NCBI RefSeq assembly: GCF_029714365.1
Contig: NZ_CP121659.1
Location: forward strand, 2,418,001 to 2,482,000
Length of the DNA: 64,000 nucleotides
Origin: Sinorhizobium terangae
Lineage (GTDB): Bacteria; Pseudomonadota; Alphaproteobacteria; Rhizobiales; Rhizobiaceae
Direction of reading: 5' to 3'
Of the stretch, positions 28,253 through 36,550 are shown one piece after another. Numbering within the stretch: position 1 is the first letter of the stretch; every line of letters begins with the position of its first letter. Both the position numbers and the translations under genes were made by a program. The notes beneath the pieces were generated by a model that ran no database searches, had not been told where the DNA came from, and worked only from the letters and a program-made list of their open reading frames with translations.

Positions 28253-28894
28253 TCAGAGCCCCCTGAGATAGGGATTGCTGCGGCGTTCCTCGCCGATCTG
28301 CCCGCCGGGCCCGTGGCCGCAGATGAAACCGACGTGATCGCCAAGCGGCAGGATCTTGTCGCGAATCGAGGCAAGCAACTGCTGATGATTGCCGCCGGGC
28401 AAGTCGGTGCGCCCGATCGAACCGTGAAAGAGCACGTCACCCACATGGGCGAAGTTCTGCGCCCTGTTGAAATAGACCACGTGGCCCGGCGCATGGCCCG
28501 GACAATGCAGCACCTCGAAGACATGATCGCCGAAGGAGACGGTATCACCGTCTTCGAGCCACCGGTCGGGCAAGACGTTCTGCACCTTCATCGTCAAGCC
28601 GAAGCGCTCCGCCTGGCTTTCCAATCGCTCAAGCAGGGGCTGGTCGTCCTTGTGCGGACCGATGATCTCGAGCCCTAGCGCCTCCTTCAATTCCTTGGCG
28701 CCGCCGGCATGATCGATATGGCCGTGCGTGAGCCAAATCGCTTTCAGCGCGATGCCGTTCTCCCGAATCGTCTGCAGGATGATGTCGACGTCACCGCCCG
28801 GATCGACGACCACGCCCTCCTTGGTTTCACTATCGAACAGGATCGTGCAGTTCTGTTCGAAATGCGTAACCGGGATAATGCCCGCCTGTAACAT
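28253..28894 (-). CDS. MBL-fold metallo-hydrolase (glyoxalase II-like)
   Basis: A 213-residue metallo-beta-lactamase-fold hydrolase of the YcbL/glyoxalase-II-like group. The metal motif HxHxDH is in WLTHGHIDHAGGAKEL, with further ligands in CPGHAPGHVVYF and at the C-terminal CGHGPGGQIGEER. The N-terminal NCTILFDSETKEGVVVDPGGD is also typical. It lacks the C-terminal helical domain of true glyoxalase II, so the substrate may be a different thioester or small molecule. Predicted cytosolic. Confidence 0.92.
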   Translation of the reverse strand: MLQAGIIPVTHFEQNCTILFDSETKEGVVVDPGGDVDIILQTIRENGIALKAIWLTHGHIDHAGGAKELKEALGLEIIGPHKDDQPLLERLESQAERFGLTMKVQNVLPDRWLEDGDTVSFGDHVFEVLHCPGHAPGHVVYFNRAQNFAHVGDVLFHGSIGRTDLPGGNHQQLLASIRDKILPLGDHVGFICGHGPGGQIGEERRSNPYLRGL

Positions 28895-29017
28895 GCGACC
28901 TCGCTTTGCTTATGGGTCCTCGGTTGAAATGTGGGGGGTGACCCCGCGCATACCAACCCGAACTCGTTCCGTTCCGCGGCCACCTATAGCGACAGAAGGG
29001 CGGGATGACAGCCCCGT

Positions 29018-29179
29018 TCACCGCAACGAGGCGATTTCCGGTGCCGGAGCTGGCGAAGGCAACTGCACTGTCGTCAGCAGTAAGGCCGATACCGCCAGCT
29101 TCGACACCACGACGACAATCACCAGCGGGCGAAGCCTCTGGGCCGTCGTCCTGCCTTCATAGATGAGTTCGTGCTCCAT
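29018..29179 (-). CDS. small single-helix membrane protein
   Basis: A 53-residue predicted inner-membrane protein. It starts at ATG 29179 (MEHELIYEG) behind a GAGGG ribosome-binding site; the hydrophobic run LVIVVVVSKLAVSALLLTTV (about 20-39) would span the membrane once, leaving a short Pro/Ala tail. A longer reading to 29302 exists but its extension is Arg-rich and unlike a protein. I do not recognise a family. It is divergent from the SH3-DUF1236 gene. Confidence 0.5.
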   Translation of the reverse strand: MEHELIYEGRTTAQRLRPLVIVVVVSKLAVSALLLTTVQLPSPAPAPEIASLR

Positions 29180-29393
29180 TTCATTACCCTCGGATTGCAG
29201 CAGACCGCCCCTTCCGGGGACGGGAAAATATCGAAGTTTCACGCGGCCTTTCGACACTCGGGACGGCCGGCCACATCGCTTCGATCGCCGGCGCCGGGAC
29301 AATGTCTCTCATCCTCACATTTCGTGATGTCACGGGGGGAACATCCCGGTTCCGCGAGGCGTTTCGCATCCATCACGCAATAGGAGCAAGACG

Positions 29394-30023
29394 ATGAAGA
29401 CCCCCTCCACCCATCTGTTTCGAGCGGTTGCGGCAGCGGGTTTGATGCTCGCCGCTGGCGCGTCGACGGGTTATGCCGCGATGAGCGCAACCGCGGTGAC
29501 GGATCTCAACGTCCGCGCGGGCCCTGGCCCGCAATATCCGACAGTGGGCCTTGCAACGCGCGGCAGCCCCGCGGTCCTCGATGGATGCATTCAGGGCAGC
29601 AACTGGTGCCGCATCAGCGTCAACGGAATTCGCGGCTGGGCCTATGCCCGATATCTCGCAACCGATCTCGGCGGGTCCTCCGTTGTGATCGAGCAGCGTC
29701 GCACTGACCTCGCAATTCCTTCCGTGACCTATCAGGTACAGCCGGGCGATCCGACGATCGCGACCACCGCGGAACCGCTGGAACTGATCGGCCCGGTCGA
29801 AGAGGTTGACGCCATCACGCCACCTCCGGCAGTAAGCACCTATATCACCGAAAATCCCGCCGATACGGTTTATCTCGAAGGCGAGCCCGTTATCGGCGCG
29901 GCATTGCCGAGTACAGTCGCCGTCCGCGAGATTCCGGACTACGGCTATGATTATGTCACCATCAACGGACAGCCCGTGCTGGTAGAACCGGCGACACGGC
30001 GCATTGTTTACGTCTATCGCTGA
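29394..30023 (+). CDS. SH3-domain, DUF1236-containing exported protein
   Basis: A 209-residue exported protein. A signal peptide (AVAAAGLMLAAGASTGYA, cleaved near residue 25) precedes a bacterial SH3 domain (TDLNVRAGPGPQYPTVG to GIRGWAYARYL, about residues 32-85). The C-terminus matches DUF1236: REIPDYGYDYVTINGQPVLV and PATRRIVYVYR. Between them is a Pro/Thr/Glu-rich linker. This combination occurs in rhizobial envelope proteins; SH3b domains often bind peptidoglycan. The exact role is unknown. Confidence 0.88.
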   Translation: MKTPSTHLFRAVAAAGLMLAAGASTGYAAMSATAVTDLNVRAGPGPQYPTVGLATRGSPAVLDGCIQGSNWCRISVNGIRGWAYARYLATDLGGSSVVIEQRRTDLAIPSVTYQVQPGDPTIATTAEPLELIGPVEEVDAITPPPAVSTYITENPADTVYLEGEPVIGAALPSTVAVREIPDYGYDYVTINGQPVLVEPATRRIVYVYR

Positions 30024-30424
30024 CATAATCGTGGATACGGCCTGCTCTTCTCTCCCAACATGAAGCAGCGCGCTTGGGTCAGCGCGCTGCAGAGAGGATG
30101 ATTCGCCGAATCACGCGCACATATGCGCGTCCTGCTAAAGAAAACGCTTGCCGCCCGCACGGAATTACTCGGCTTTCTTCTGCCAAAAGCACCTTCTACT
30201 ATTCGCCAGATCCTTCCCTGAGCACCGAGCGCCAAGGAAAATAACAATATGGATCAAGGCATTATAGTAATTCCAGCGCCTCTTCCGAAGCACCAGTCAT
30301 CGCCGCAGCTTCCGCACAACCTCAACGTCGAAATTGACAGTTTCCGCTTTCGGTCTCAACCTCTCCGTGCCGGATCATCGGCGCATCGCGGGCTCTTGGA
30401 CGGGGGCCGCAGACGGAGGGTTCA
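30024..30424. other. 401-bp gap, one hairpin, no gene seen
   Basis: After the SH3-DUF1236 gene there is a perfect hairpin (30065-30090). The remainder holds no reading with coding character apart from a doubtful 62-codon one at 30249. The last part should include the promoter of the small glycine-rich protein. Confidence 0.45.
30065..30090 (+). terminator. hairpin after the SH3-DUF1236 gene
   Basis: GCAGCGCGCT (30065-30074) and AGCGCGCTGC (30081-30090) form a perfect 10-bp stem around TGGGTC, 41 bp after the stop codon. No T-run follows, so termination is uncertain. Confidence 0.5.
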
Positions 30425-30691
30425 ATGGAAGCATTAATGCCTATCATTACCCAATTGACCGCGGGGGCAGCGGGTGGCAACGCAGCCAGCGCAATGCTGA
30501 AGCAGCAGGCATTCGGGGTTGTGGCGCGAACGATCGTAGGCGCCATCGGCGGTCTCGGCGGCGGGTTCCTGATCCAGATGTTTGGCGGGGAAGCAGCAGC
30601 TACCGGTCTTGGCATGCAGGCAATTGGCGGCGTTGTCGGCGGCGGCGTGCTGAGCGGCATCGTCGGACAGTTCCTCGGCAAGACGGCATGA
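30425..30691 (+). CDS. small glycine-rich hydrophobic protein
   Basis: An 88-residue protein composed largely of Gly, Ala and hydrophobic residues: an N-terminal helix (MPIITQLTAGAAGGNAAS), then two glycine-zipper-like segments, TIVGAIGGLGGGFLIQMFGG (about residues 36-55) and AIGGVVGGGVLSGIVGQFLG (66-85). This suggests two membrane-inserted helices. A GGAGG ribosome-binding site lies a few bases before ATG 30425. I recognise no named family; its role is unknown. Confidence 0.7.
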   Translation: MEALMPIITQLTAGAAGGNAASAMLKQQAFGVVARTIVGAIGGLGGGFLIQMFGGEAAATGLGMQAIGGVVGGGVLSGIVGQFLGKTA

Positions 30692-30701
30692 CGTCTCCCT
30701 C

Positions 30702-30800
30702 CTGCATGATTCCTCAAATCGGAATCGTTTGAGGATAAGGTCATGCAGCAATTCAACGTGCTACAACGCCGCGCGTCTCGTAAGACGCGCGGCGTTGTAG
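30702..30800. repeat. A-B mosaic palindromic element (inverted, best preserved)
   Basis: Module B comes first (CTGCATGATTCCTCAAAT to TCATGCAG, 30702-30748), then the linker CAATTCAA, then module A at 30761-30800: CTACAACGCCGCGCGTCT, loop CGTA, AGACGCGCGGCGTTGTAG, a perfect 18-bp stem. This is the cleanest copy in the window. Confidence 0.8.
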
Positions 30801-30818
30801 CGATATCCACACGAACAC

Positions 30819-30843
30819 AAAAGGCGGCCGCAGGTCGCCTTTT
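30819..30843 (-). terminator. probable ilvE terminator
   Basis: AAAAGGCG (30819-30826) and CGCCTTTT (30836-30843) pair over a nine-base loop; on the minus strand the stem ends in four T. It is 56 bp after the ilvE stop codon. Confidence 0.65.
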
Positions 30844-30898
30844 ACTGAATCCTGTGTCGAACGCCTCCGATTCTGCGGAGGCGGAGGAGCTGTTGTGA

Positions 30899-31789
30899 TT
30901 ATTCTGCTGCCGCTGCGACTGGATTAACTTCCTTCGTATAGTCATTCATCAGCGTTTCGCTGATCGCGGCGGGCGCGAAGCGATAGGGGCCGATCTCCGA
31001 TACCGGAGTGACCTCGGCAGCCGAGCCGGTCAGGAAGCATTCCGAAAAGCCGGAAAGCTCTTCCGGCATGATTGCTCGTTCGACCACCTCGTAGCCCCGG
31101 CGCTTGGCAAGTTCGATGACCGTCCGACGTGTGATTCCGTCCAGGAAACAGTCCGGAACAGGCGTATGCAGAACGCCGTCCTTTACGAAGAAGACGTTGG
31201 CGCCGGTCGCCTCGGCCACCTGGCCACGCCAATCGAGCATCAGAGCGTCCGCATAGCCCTTGGCTTCGGCCGCGTGCTTCGAGATCGTGCAGATCATGTA
31301 GAGGCCCGCGGCCTTGGACTTCGACGGAGCTGTCCGCGGATCGGGACGACGATACTCCGCGATATCAAGGCGAATGCCCTTCAACTTCTCTGCCGGATTG
31401 AAATAGCTGCCCCATTGCCAGATGGCGATGGAGACGTTGATGCGGCTGTTCTGGGCGGAGACGCCCATCTGCTCGCTGCCGCGCCAGGCGATCGGTCGGA
31501 CATAGGCCTCGGAAAAACCCTGGCGCTTCAGCAACTCGTTGCTGGCACTGTCGAGTTCCTCCACCGAATAGGGAATCTTGAAGCCCAGAATGGCCGCAGA
31601 TTGGTGGAGCCGCTGATTGTGTTCCGTAAGCTTGAAGATGCGCCCGCCATAGGCGCGTTCGCCTTCGAAAACCGCGCTCGCGTAGTGCAGCCCATGCGTC
31701 AGCACATGTATCTTTGCATCCTTCCAGGGCACGAACTCGCCGTTGAACCAGATTTCACCGTCCAACTGATCAAAGGGAATAGCTGCCAT
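30899..31789 (-). CDS. ilvE: branched-chain amino acid aminotransferase
   Basis: A 296-residue class IV (D-fold) PLP transaminase for the last step of leucine, isoleucine and valine synthesis. The N-terminus WFNGEFVPWKDAKIHVLTHGLHYASAVFEG is diagnostic, the PLP lysine lies in the PSKSKAAGLYMICTI region, and the C-terminal FLTGSAAEVTPVSEIG block is conserved. Length is normal. It diverges from the MarR gene; the shared upstream region holds a perfect palindrome that may be the MarR operator. Rhizobia often carry more than one ilvE paralogue. Confidence 0.96.
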   Translation of the reverse strand: MAAIPFDQLDGEIWFNGEFVPWKDAKIHVLTHGLHYASAVFEGERAYGGRIFKLTEHNQRLHQSAAILGFKIPYSVEELDSASNELLKRQGFSEAYVRPIAWRGSEQMGVSAQNSRINVSIAIWQWGSYFNPAEKLKGIRLDIAEYRRPDPRTAPSKSKAAGLYMICTISKHAAEAKGYADALMLDWRGQVAEATGANVFFVKDGVLHTPVPDCFLDGITRRTVIELAKRRGYEVVERAIMPEELSGFSECFLTGSAAEVTPVSEIGPYRFAPAAISETLMNDYTKEVNPVAAAAE

Positions 31790-31983
31790 GGTATTATCCT
31801 CCGGCGCGTAAGCACCATATCTACTGTTGATTATCTTGCTGTTTCCAGTTTATCGGCAAACAGACTGGGGGAGAATTCAATTTCATGATTTTGGATTTGC
31901 GAACGGAAACGCGCGGCCCATCCTCCAACGGCGACATCGGGCCCGATGTTTCGCCCGACGAGCCGATCGCTATCAATGGCGTA

Positions 31984-32012
31984 AAAATATGTCAACAAAA
32001 CTGACATATTTT
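31984..32012. promoter_or_regulatory. probable MarR operator between ilvE and the MarR gene
   Basis: AAAATATGTCA (31984-31994) and TGACATATTTT (32002-32012) are perfect 11-bp inverted repeats around a seven-base spacer, 47 bp before the MarR start and about 195 bp before ilvE. The symmetry and length match MarR-dimer binding sites, and the A/T-rich position suggests a promoter. Function is inferred. Confidence 0.7.
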
Positions 32013-32058
32013 GCGATATATTTCGTGAACTGCAATTTGGTTGAAAGGAAATGACTGC

Positions 32059-32541
32059 GTGCCCGGCCGACCTAAGGACAACACCGAGTACCTGACCGAA
32101 GTTGCCGGTCAGGAGGAGGACACGATAGATTTCGAGATCATCGAGCTGCTCTTCTTTGCCTATCGCGACTTCACCGGTGATCCGGACGCCATACTCGAAA
32201 AGAGCGGCTTCGGCCGAGCACATCACCGCGTCGTGCATTTCGTCAATCGCGAGCCCGGGATGACAGTCGCCGACCTTCTCGAGACGTTGAAGATCACCAA
32301 GCAGAGCCTTGCTCGCGTTTTGAAGCAGCTTATCGATTCCGGCTATATTCGGCAGGTGACCGGCCCTGAGGACAGACGGCAGCGAATGCTTTACACCACA
32401 GAGGAAGGCAAGGCGCTGGCCCGGGCGCTTGCTGAGCCACAGTCCCGCCGCATAGCAAAGGCATTGGCAAAAACGGGTCCCGGCGCGCGTGAAACCGTGA
32501 AGCGTTTTCTCGCCAACATGAAGAATGCCGCCGCGGACTGA
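32059..32541 (+). CDS. MarR-family transcriptional regulator
   Basis: A 160-residue MarR repressor: N-terminal dimer helices (IIELLFFAYRDFTGDPDAIL), the winged helix-turn-helix (GMTVADLLETLKITKQSLARVLKQLIDSGYIRQV, about residues 65-100), the wing TGPEDRRQRMLYTTEEG and a C-terminal dimer helix. The start is taken as GTG 32059, nine bases after AGGA. It is divergent from ilvE over a 269-bp region with a perfect palindrome. The ligand is unknown. Confidence 0.93.
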   Translation: MPGRPKDNTEYLTEVAGQEEDTIDFEIIELLFFAYRDFTGDPDAILEKSGFGRAHHRVVHFVNREPGMTVADLLETLKITKQSLARVLKQLIDSGYIRQVTGPEDRRQRMLYTTEEGKALARALAEPQSRRIAKALAKTGPGARETVKRFLANMKNAAAD

Positions 32542-32680
32542 TGTTCATGGGACCTCTGTCTTGAGCTTCATTCGAGTGAGGCGGACAGATCCGTGGAATC
32601 GGGGAATTGGGCGGCCGCCGCGCATCTGCTTGAATGCGTGATCCGGCCGGCCGGCTTGCGGAAGATGAGGGTGTCGAGCA

Positions 32681-33382
32681 ATGACAGTAAAAGCGAAAGT
32701 CTCCGACGATGCGGCGCATCTTCTGATCGTCGATGACGACCGACGGATTCGAGACCTGCTCAACCGCTACCTGGTCGAGCAGGGTTTCCGGGTGACGACG
32801 GCTGGCGATGCCGACGAGGCGCGGCGCAAGCTGATCGGCATTGATTTCGATCTCCTGATCGTCGATGTAATGATGCCCGGTGAGAGCGGCATTCAACTGA
32901 CGCAGAGCCTGAGGCATATCAAAACGGTGCCGATTATCATGCTGACGGCGCTGGCGGAATCGAATTCGCGCATCGAAGGCCTTGAGGCAGGTGCGGACGA
33001 CTATCTGCCGAAGCCTTTCGAGCCGCGCGAACTCGTGCTCCGCATCAACAACATCCTGCGCCGCAACCAGCCGACACAGGCGCCCAAGGTCGATCAGGTC
33101 ATTTTCGGCCCCTACACCTTCTCCGTGGTGCGCAAGGAGCTCCGTCGCGGTGCCGATCATATCCGTCTCACCGACCGCGAACAGGAGATCATGACCCTGT
33201 TTTCCCAACGCGCTGGGGAGACCATTCCCCGGCATGAACTGATCGGAGACGATGCCGAGGTCGGCGAACGGACGATCGACGTGCAAATCAACCGGCTAAG
33301 GCGCAAGATCGAGGACGACCCGTCCAACCCCATCTGGCTTCAAACGGTGCGCGGCATCGGTTACCGGCTGAGTGTGGACTAA
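32681..33382 (+). CDS. OmpR-family response regulator (PetR-like)
   Basis: A 233-residue two-component regulator: receiver domain with the acidic pair at D18-D20 (LLIVDDDRR), phospho-acceptor D62 in LIVDVMMPG, the switch threonine in IIMLTALAES and the lysine in DDYLPKPFEPRE; then a winged-helix DNA-binding domain ending in IDVQINRLRRKIEDDPSNPIWLQTVRGIGYRL. The histidine kinase gene starts 13 bp downstream. It resembles rhizobial proteins annotated PetR, but no bc1-complex genes are near, so I give no symbol. Regulon unknown. Confidence 0.95.
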   Translation: MTVKAKVSDDAAHLLIVDDDRRIRDLLNRYLVEQGFRVTTAGDADEARRKLIGIDFDLLIVDVMMPGESGIQLTQSLRHIKTVPIIMLTALAESNSRIEGLEAGADDYLPKPFEPRELVLRINNILRRNQPTQAPKVDQVIFGPYTFSVVRKELRRGADHIRLTDREQEIMTLFSQRAGETIPRHELIGDDAEVGERTIDVQINRLRRKIEDDPSNPIWLQTVRGIGYRLSVD

Positions 33383-33395
33383 ATGCGGGAGAGTC

Positions 33396-34778
33396 ATGGC
33401 AAGCTTTGACAGCATCAGGCGCGAAGGAACGGGCCCCGCCGACGGGGCCTGGAAACGCCTGACGCGGTGGTTGCGCCGCCGCCTGCCGATCGGCCTTTAC
33501 GCGCGCTCGCTGCTGATCGTCATCATTCCAATGGTGCTGCTGCAGTCGGTCGTCGCCTTCGTCTTCATGGAGCGCCACTGGCAGCTCGTGACGCAACGCC
33601 TCTCGGCCGCTGTGACCAGCGACATAGCCTCGATCGTCGATCTGATCACGACCTTTCCGCGCGATGGCGATATCGACCAGATCGTGCGCATTGCCCGTGA
33701 ACAACTCAATCTGAACATCGCCGTCGAGCCTGGCGGTGATTTGCCACCGCCACGCCCCAAGCCCTTCTTCGAAATCCTCGACCAGATCCTCAGCGAGGAG
33801 ATTTCGAACCAGATCCGCCGCCCCTTCTGGATCGACACCGTCGGCAATTCGAAGATCGTCGAGATCCGCATCAAGCTCGATGATGGCCGCATCCTCAGGG
33901 TCTATGCGCGGCGCAACCAGGCCTATGCTTCCAACACCCATATCTTCCTGGTCTGGATGGTCGGCGCCTCGCTCGTGCTGCTGACGATTGCGATCCTCTT
34001 CCTGCGCGGGCAGATCAAGCCGATCCTGGCGCTGGCAAGCGCTGCGGAAAGCTTCGGCAAGGGCCAGAAGATCGACGACTTCGCGCCGCGCGGCGCCGAG
34101 GAAATCCGCCGCGCCGGTCTTGCCTTCATCCTCATGCGCGAACGCATCGAGCGCCAGATCGAGCAGCGCACCGCAATGCTGACCGGCGTCAGCCACGATC
34201 TGCGCACGATCCTCACACGCTTCAAGCTGCAACTCGCACTCGCCGGCAACAACCCGGACCTCGAAAGCCTCAACAACGATGTCGAGGACATGCAGAACAT
34301 GCTGGAAGGCTATCTAGCCTTCGCGCGGGGCGAGGCGGAAGAGGATGTCGGTGAGTTGAAACTCAGCGACCTCATGACCCGCCTTGCGGCCGAGGCGGAG
34401 CTATACGGCAAGACGCTGACGACCTCGATCGAAGGAGAAGACGATATCCGGGTAAGGCCCGCCGCCTTCACCCGCCTCGTCGCCAATCTTGCATCGAATG
34501 CTTATCGCTACGCCAATTCGGTGCGGATCGAGGCGCGCCACAGTGCGAAGTGGCTGACGATTACGGTCGACGACGACGGGCCCGGCATTCCGGAGAGATC
34601 GAGAGAGGACGTGTTCAAGCCGTTCTTCCGCCTCGACGAGGCCCGCAACCTCGACAGTTCTGGCACGGGGCTCGGGCTCGCGATCGCCCGCGATATCGCG
34701 CGAAGCCACGGAGGGAACGTCACCCTCGGCGACAGCCCACTCGGCGGTTTGCGCGCAACAGTGCGCGTGCCGACGTGA
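33396..34778 (+). CDS. EnvZ-type sensor histidine kinase
   Basis: A 460-residue inner-membrane kinase paired with the regulator just upstream. Two membrane helices (about residues 38-58, LLIVIIPMVLLQSVVAFVF, and 180-203, IFLVWMVGASLVLLTIAILFL) flank a periplasmic sensor of about 120 residues; a HAMP linker follows. The phospho-histidine is H267 in VSHDLRTILTRF, where the usual proline of HDLRTPLTR is isoleucine. The ATPase domain has LVANLASNAYRYAN, DDDGPGIPE and TGLGLAIARDI. ATG 33396 was chosen over an upstream GTG because of gene spacing. The signal is unknown. Confidence 0.93.
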   Translation: MASFDSIRREGTGPADGAWKRLTRWLRRRLPIGLYARSLLIVIIPMVLLQSVVAFVFMERHWQLVTQRLSAAVTSDIASIVDLITTFPRDGDIDQIVRIAREQLNLNIAVEPGGDLPPPRPKPFFEILDQILSEEISNQIRRPFWIDTVGNSKIVEIRIKLDDGRILRVYARRNQAYASNTHIFLVWMVGASLVLLTIAILFLRGQIKPILALASAAESFGKGQKIDDFAPRGAEEIRRAGLAFILMRERIERQIEQRTAMLTGVSHDLRTILTRFKLQLALAGNNPDLESLNNDVEDMQNMLEGYLAFARGEAEEDVGELKLSDLMTRLAAEAELYGKTLTTSIEGEDDIRVRPAAFTRLVANLASNAYRYANSVRIEARHSAKWLTITVDDDGPGIPERSREDVFKPFFRLDEARNLDSSGTGLGLAIARDIARSHGGNVTLGDSPLGGLRATVRVPT

Positions 34779-34793
34779 TCGCGGAGCTCTTCG

Positions 34794-35366
34794 TTATCGC
34801 GAATAGGCAGCGGTAAGGCCGCGCCGGAGATTGAAGCGGTGCCACGCGTCGATCCGGCGCGGATAGCGAGCGCGCATTGCGTCGAGCGGGGCAAGCAGCC
34901 TGCCCTCGCGGCCGAGGGAGGCATCGAGGATTTCGACGATCCGGCGGTTTGGCCAGGGCTTGCGGGTGATCGTCAGCAGCGCCGCGAAGGCCTCGTCCTC
35001 TCTGCCCTTTCCAAATTGATGGGCGATCAGCCCGTAGGCGAAAGCCGTCGAACGGCTGACGCCGGCATGGCAATGGACCAGGATACGGCTCGATTGATCG
35101 TCGGCGACCGGCCTCATGGCCTCGAAAACATCCAGGACGAGATCAGGGAAATGCTGCGTCGCGCCGGCATTTTCCTGATCGCGCATGCGCACCACGCGGT
35201 GCGCGACATCGGCGATGGAGGGCACGTCCGTTTCCGGCAATTCCGGATCGAGAAGGGAGAGCACATGGCTCGCCCGCCATTCCCGCGCAACTTCCGCCGC
35301 GCGCCAGAGGCAGGAAACCTTGACGCGTTCGCAGACAACGTCGCGGCTAATCGTCATAACGCTCAC
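34794..35366 (-). CDS. dual-specificity/tyrosine phosphatase-like protein
   Basis: A 190-residue protein with the cysteine phosphatase loop HCxxxxxR: VHCHAGVSRSTAFAYGL near residues 96-112, the catalytic cysteine followed six residues later by the arginine. An upstream aspartate (about residue 40-60) may act as the general acid. No signal peptide is seen, so it should be cytosolic. It overlaps the CsaA-like gene by four bases and is the last gene of a ybjN-proC-csaA run. Substrate unknown, possibly a phosphoprotein or a phosphorylated small molecule. Confidence 0.85.
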   Translation of the reverse strand: MSVMTISRDVVCERVKVSCLWRAAEVAREWRASHVLSLLDPELPETDVPSIADVAHRVVRMRDQENAGATQHFPDLVLDVFEAMRPVADDQSSRILVHCHAGVSRSTAFAYGLIAHQFGKGREDEAFAALLTITRKPWPNRRIVEILDASLGREGRLLAPLDAMRARYPRRIDAWHRFNLRRGLTAAYSR

Positions 35367-35704
35367 ATCAACTTCTTGCCGTTCGGCACCGGCTTGTCGG
35401 TCGCCGCCAGCACGATTGCACCGGCCTCATCCTCGAAACCGAGGGTCAGCACCTCGGAACGCACTGGGCCGATCTGGCGTGGCGGAAAGTTAACCACGCC
35501 CAGCACCTGTCGTCCGACGAGATCCTCCGGCTTATAGTGCACAGTAATTTGCGCCGATGACCGCTTTATGCCGATTTCGGAACCGAAATCGATTTTCAGC
35601 TTGAGTGCGGGCTTGCGTGCCTCCGGGAAGGGCTCGGCTTCGATGATCGTTCCGACGCGAATGTCGACGCGCTCGAAATCGGCGAAGGAAATGGTCTCGG
35701 CCAT
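35363..35704 (-). CDS. CsaA-like tRNA-binding protein
   Basis: A 113-residue single OB-fold protein of the CsaA/tRNA-binding-domain family, which has been reported to bind tRNA or to act in protein secretion. The FERVDIRVGTIIEAEPFPEARKPALKLKIDFG start and the VGRQVLGVVNFPPRQIGPVRSEVLTLG block are the family core. It lies 26 bp after proC and overlaps the phosphatase gene by four bases. No fused synthetase domain is present. Confidence 0.9.
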   Translation of the reverse strand: MAETISFADFERVDIRVGTIIEAEPFPEARKPALKLKIDFGSEIGIKRSSAQITVHYKPEDLVGRQVLGVVNFPPRQIGPVRSEVLTLGFEDEAGAIVLAATDKPVPNGKKLM

Positions 35705-35730
35705 GATCGTGCTCTTGAAATTGCGGTGAT

Positions 35731-36549
35731 TTATCCGGCCAGTTCCTCGGCGCGCTTGCGCGCGGCTGCGATGGCCTTGTTGAAGAGCGGCTGCATTCCG
35801 TCGTCGGCCATTAGAATGGCAAGTGCCGCGGCCGTCGTGCCGCCGGGAGAAGTTACATTCTGGCGCAACTGCGCGGCATCGTCGGGGGACTGATGCAGGA
35901 GTTCACCAGCCCCCGCGACGGTTTCCCGAGCGAGACGCATGGCGAGGTCCGCCTTGAGGCCGGCCCTGCGCCCGGCCTCCGCCATGCACTCGACGAGATA
36001 GAAGACATAGGCCGGTCCACTGCCGGAAACGGCCGTCACGGCATCGATATCGGCTTCGGTCTCGACCCATTCGACCGGACCGCTGACCTTCAGAAGGTTA
36101 TGAACCAGAGCGCGCTGCGCCTCTGTTACGCGCGCATTCGCATAGGCGCCGGTAACGCCGCGGCCGATCATCGCCGGAGTATTCGGCATGGCACGCACGG
36201 TTGCAGCTTCGCCAAGATGGCTTTCAATGGACCGGAGCGTCTTGCCTGCGGCGACGGAAACAATGACCGTCTGCGGACCGACGAGCCCTTTGAGCGGCGG
36301 CAATACGGCGTCCATGATCTGGGGCTTGACCGCCAGGAAGAGCACGCCCGCCTTGACGCCGTCCGGTGCGGATGTGGCATGGCTGACGCCATTGTCGGCA
36401 ATCAGCTTCGCCATCGCCGGCGGCGGACCCGGATCGATGACGAGGACGTCGCCACCCTTGACGCCGCTCTTCAACCAGCCGCCAAGCATCGCACCGCCCA
36501 TATTGCCGGCACCGATGAGGACGATTGGACCAGACACGGCTACAGCCAT
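35731..36549 (-). CDS. proC: pyrroline-5-carboxylate reductase
   Basis: A 272-residue NAD(P)H-dependent reductase for the last step of proline synthesis. The Rossmann motif is VLIGAGNMGGAMLGGWL; later come FLAVKPQIMDAVLPPL, VRAMPNTPAMIGRGVTGAYAN, the catalytic VTAVSGSGPAYVFYLVECM and the C-terminal NVTSPGGTTAAAL signature. The start at 36549 (MAVAVS) lies one base after the ybjN-like stop, so the two are coupled; the longer reading to 36666 overlaps the upstream gene and is not used. Confidence 0.96.
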   Translation of the reverse strand: MAVAVSGPIVLIGAGNMGGAMLGGWLKSGVKGGDVLVIDPGPPPAMAKLIADNGVSHATSAPDGVKAGVLFLAVKPQIMDAVLPPLKGLVGPQTVIVSVAAGKTLRSIESHLGEAATVRAMPNTPAMIGRGVTGAYANARVTEAQRALVHNLLKVSGPVEWVETEADIDAVTAVSGSGPAYVFYLVECMAEAGRRAGLKADLAMRLARETVAGAGELLHQSPDDAAQLRQNVTSPGGTTAAALAILMADDGMQPLFNKAIAAARKRAEELAG

Positions 36550-36550
36550 C

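Noticed and set aside
30249..30437. A 62-codon plus-strand reading
   Set aside because: It ends inside the small glycine-rich gene's start region and has no conserved-looking segment.
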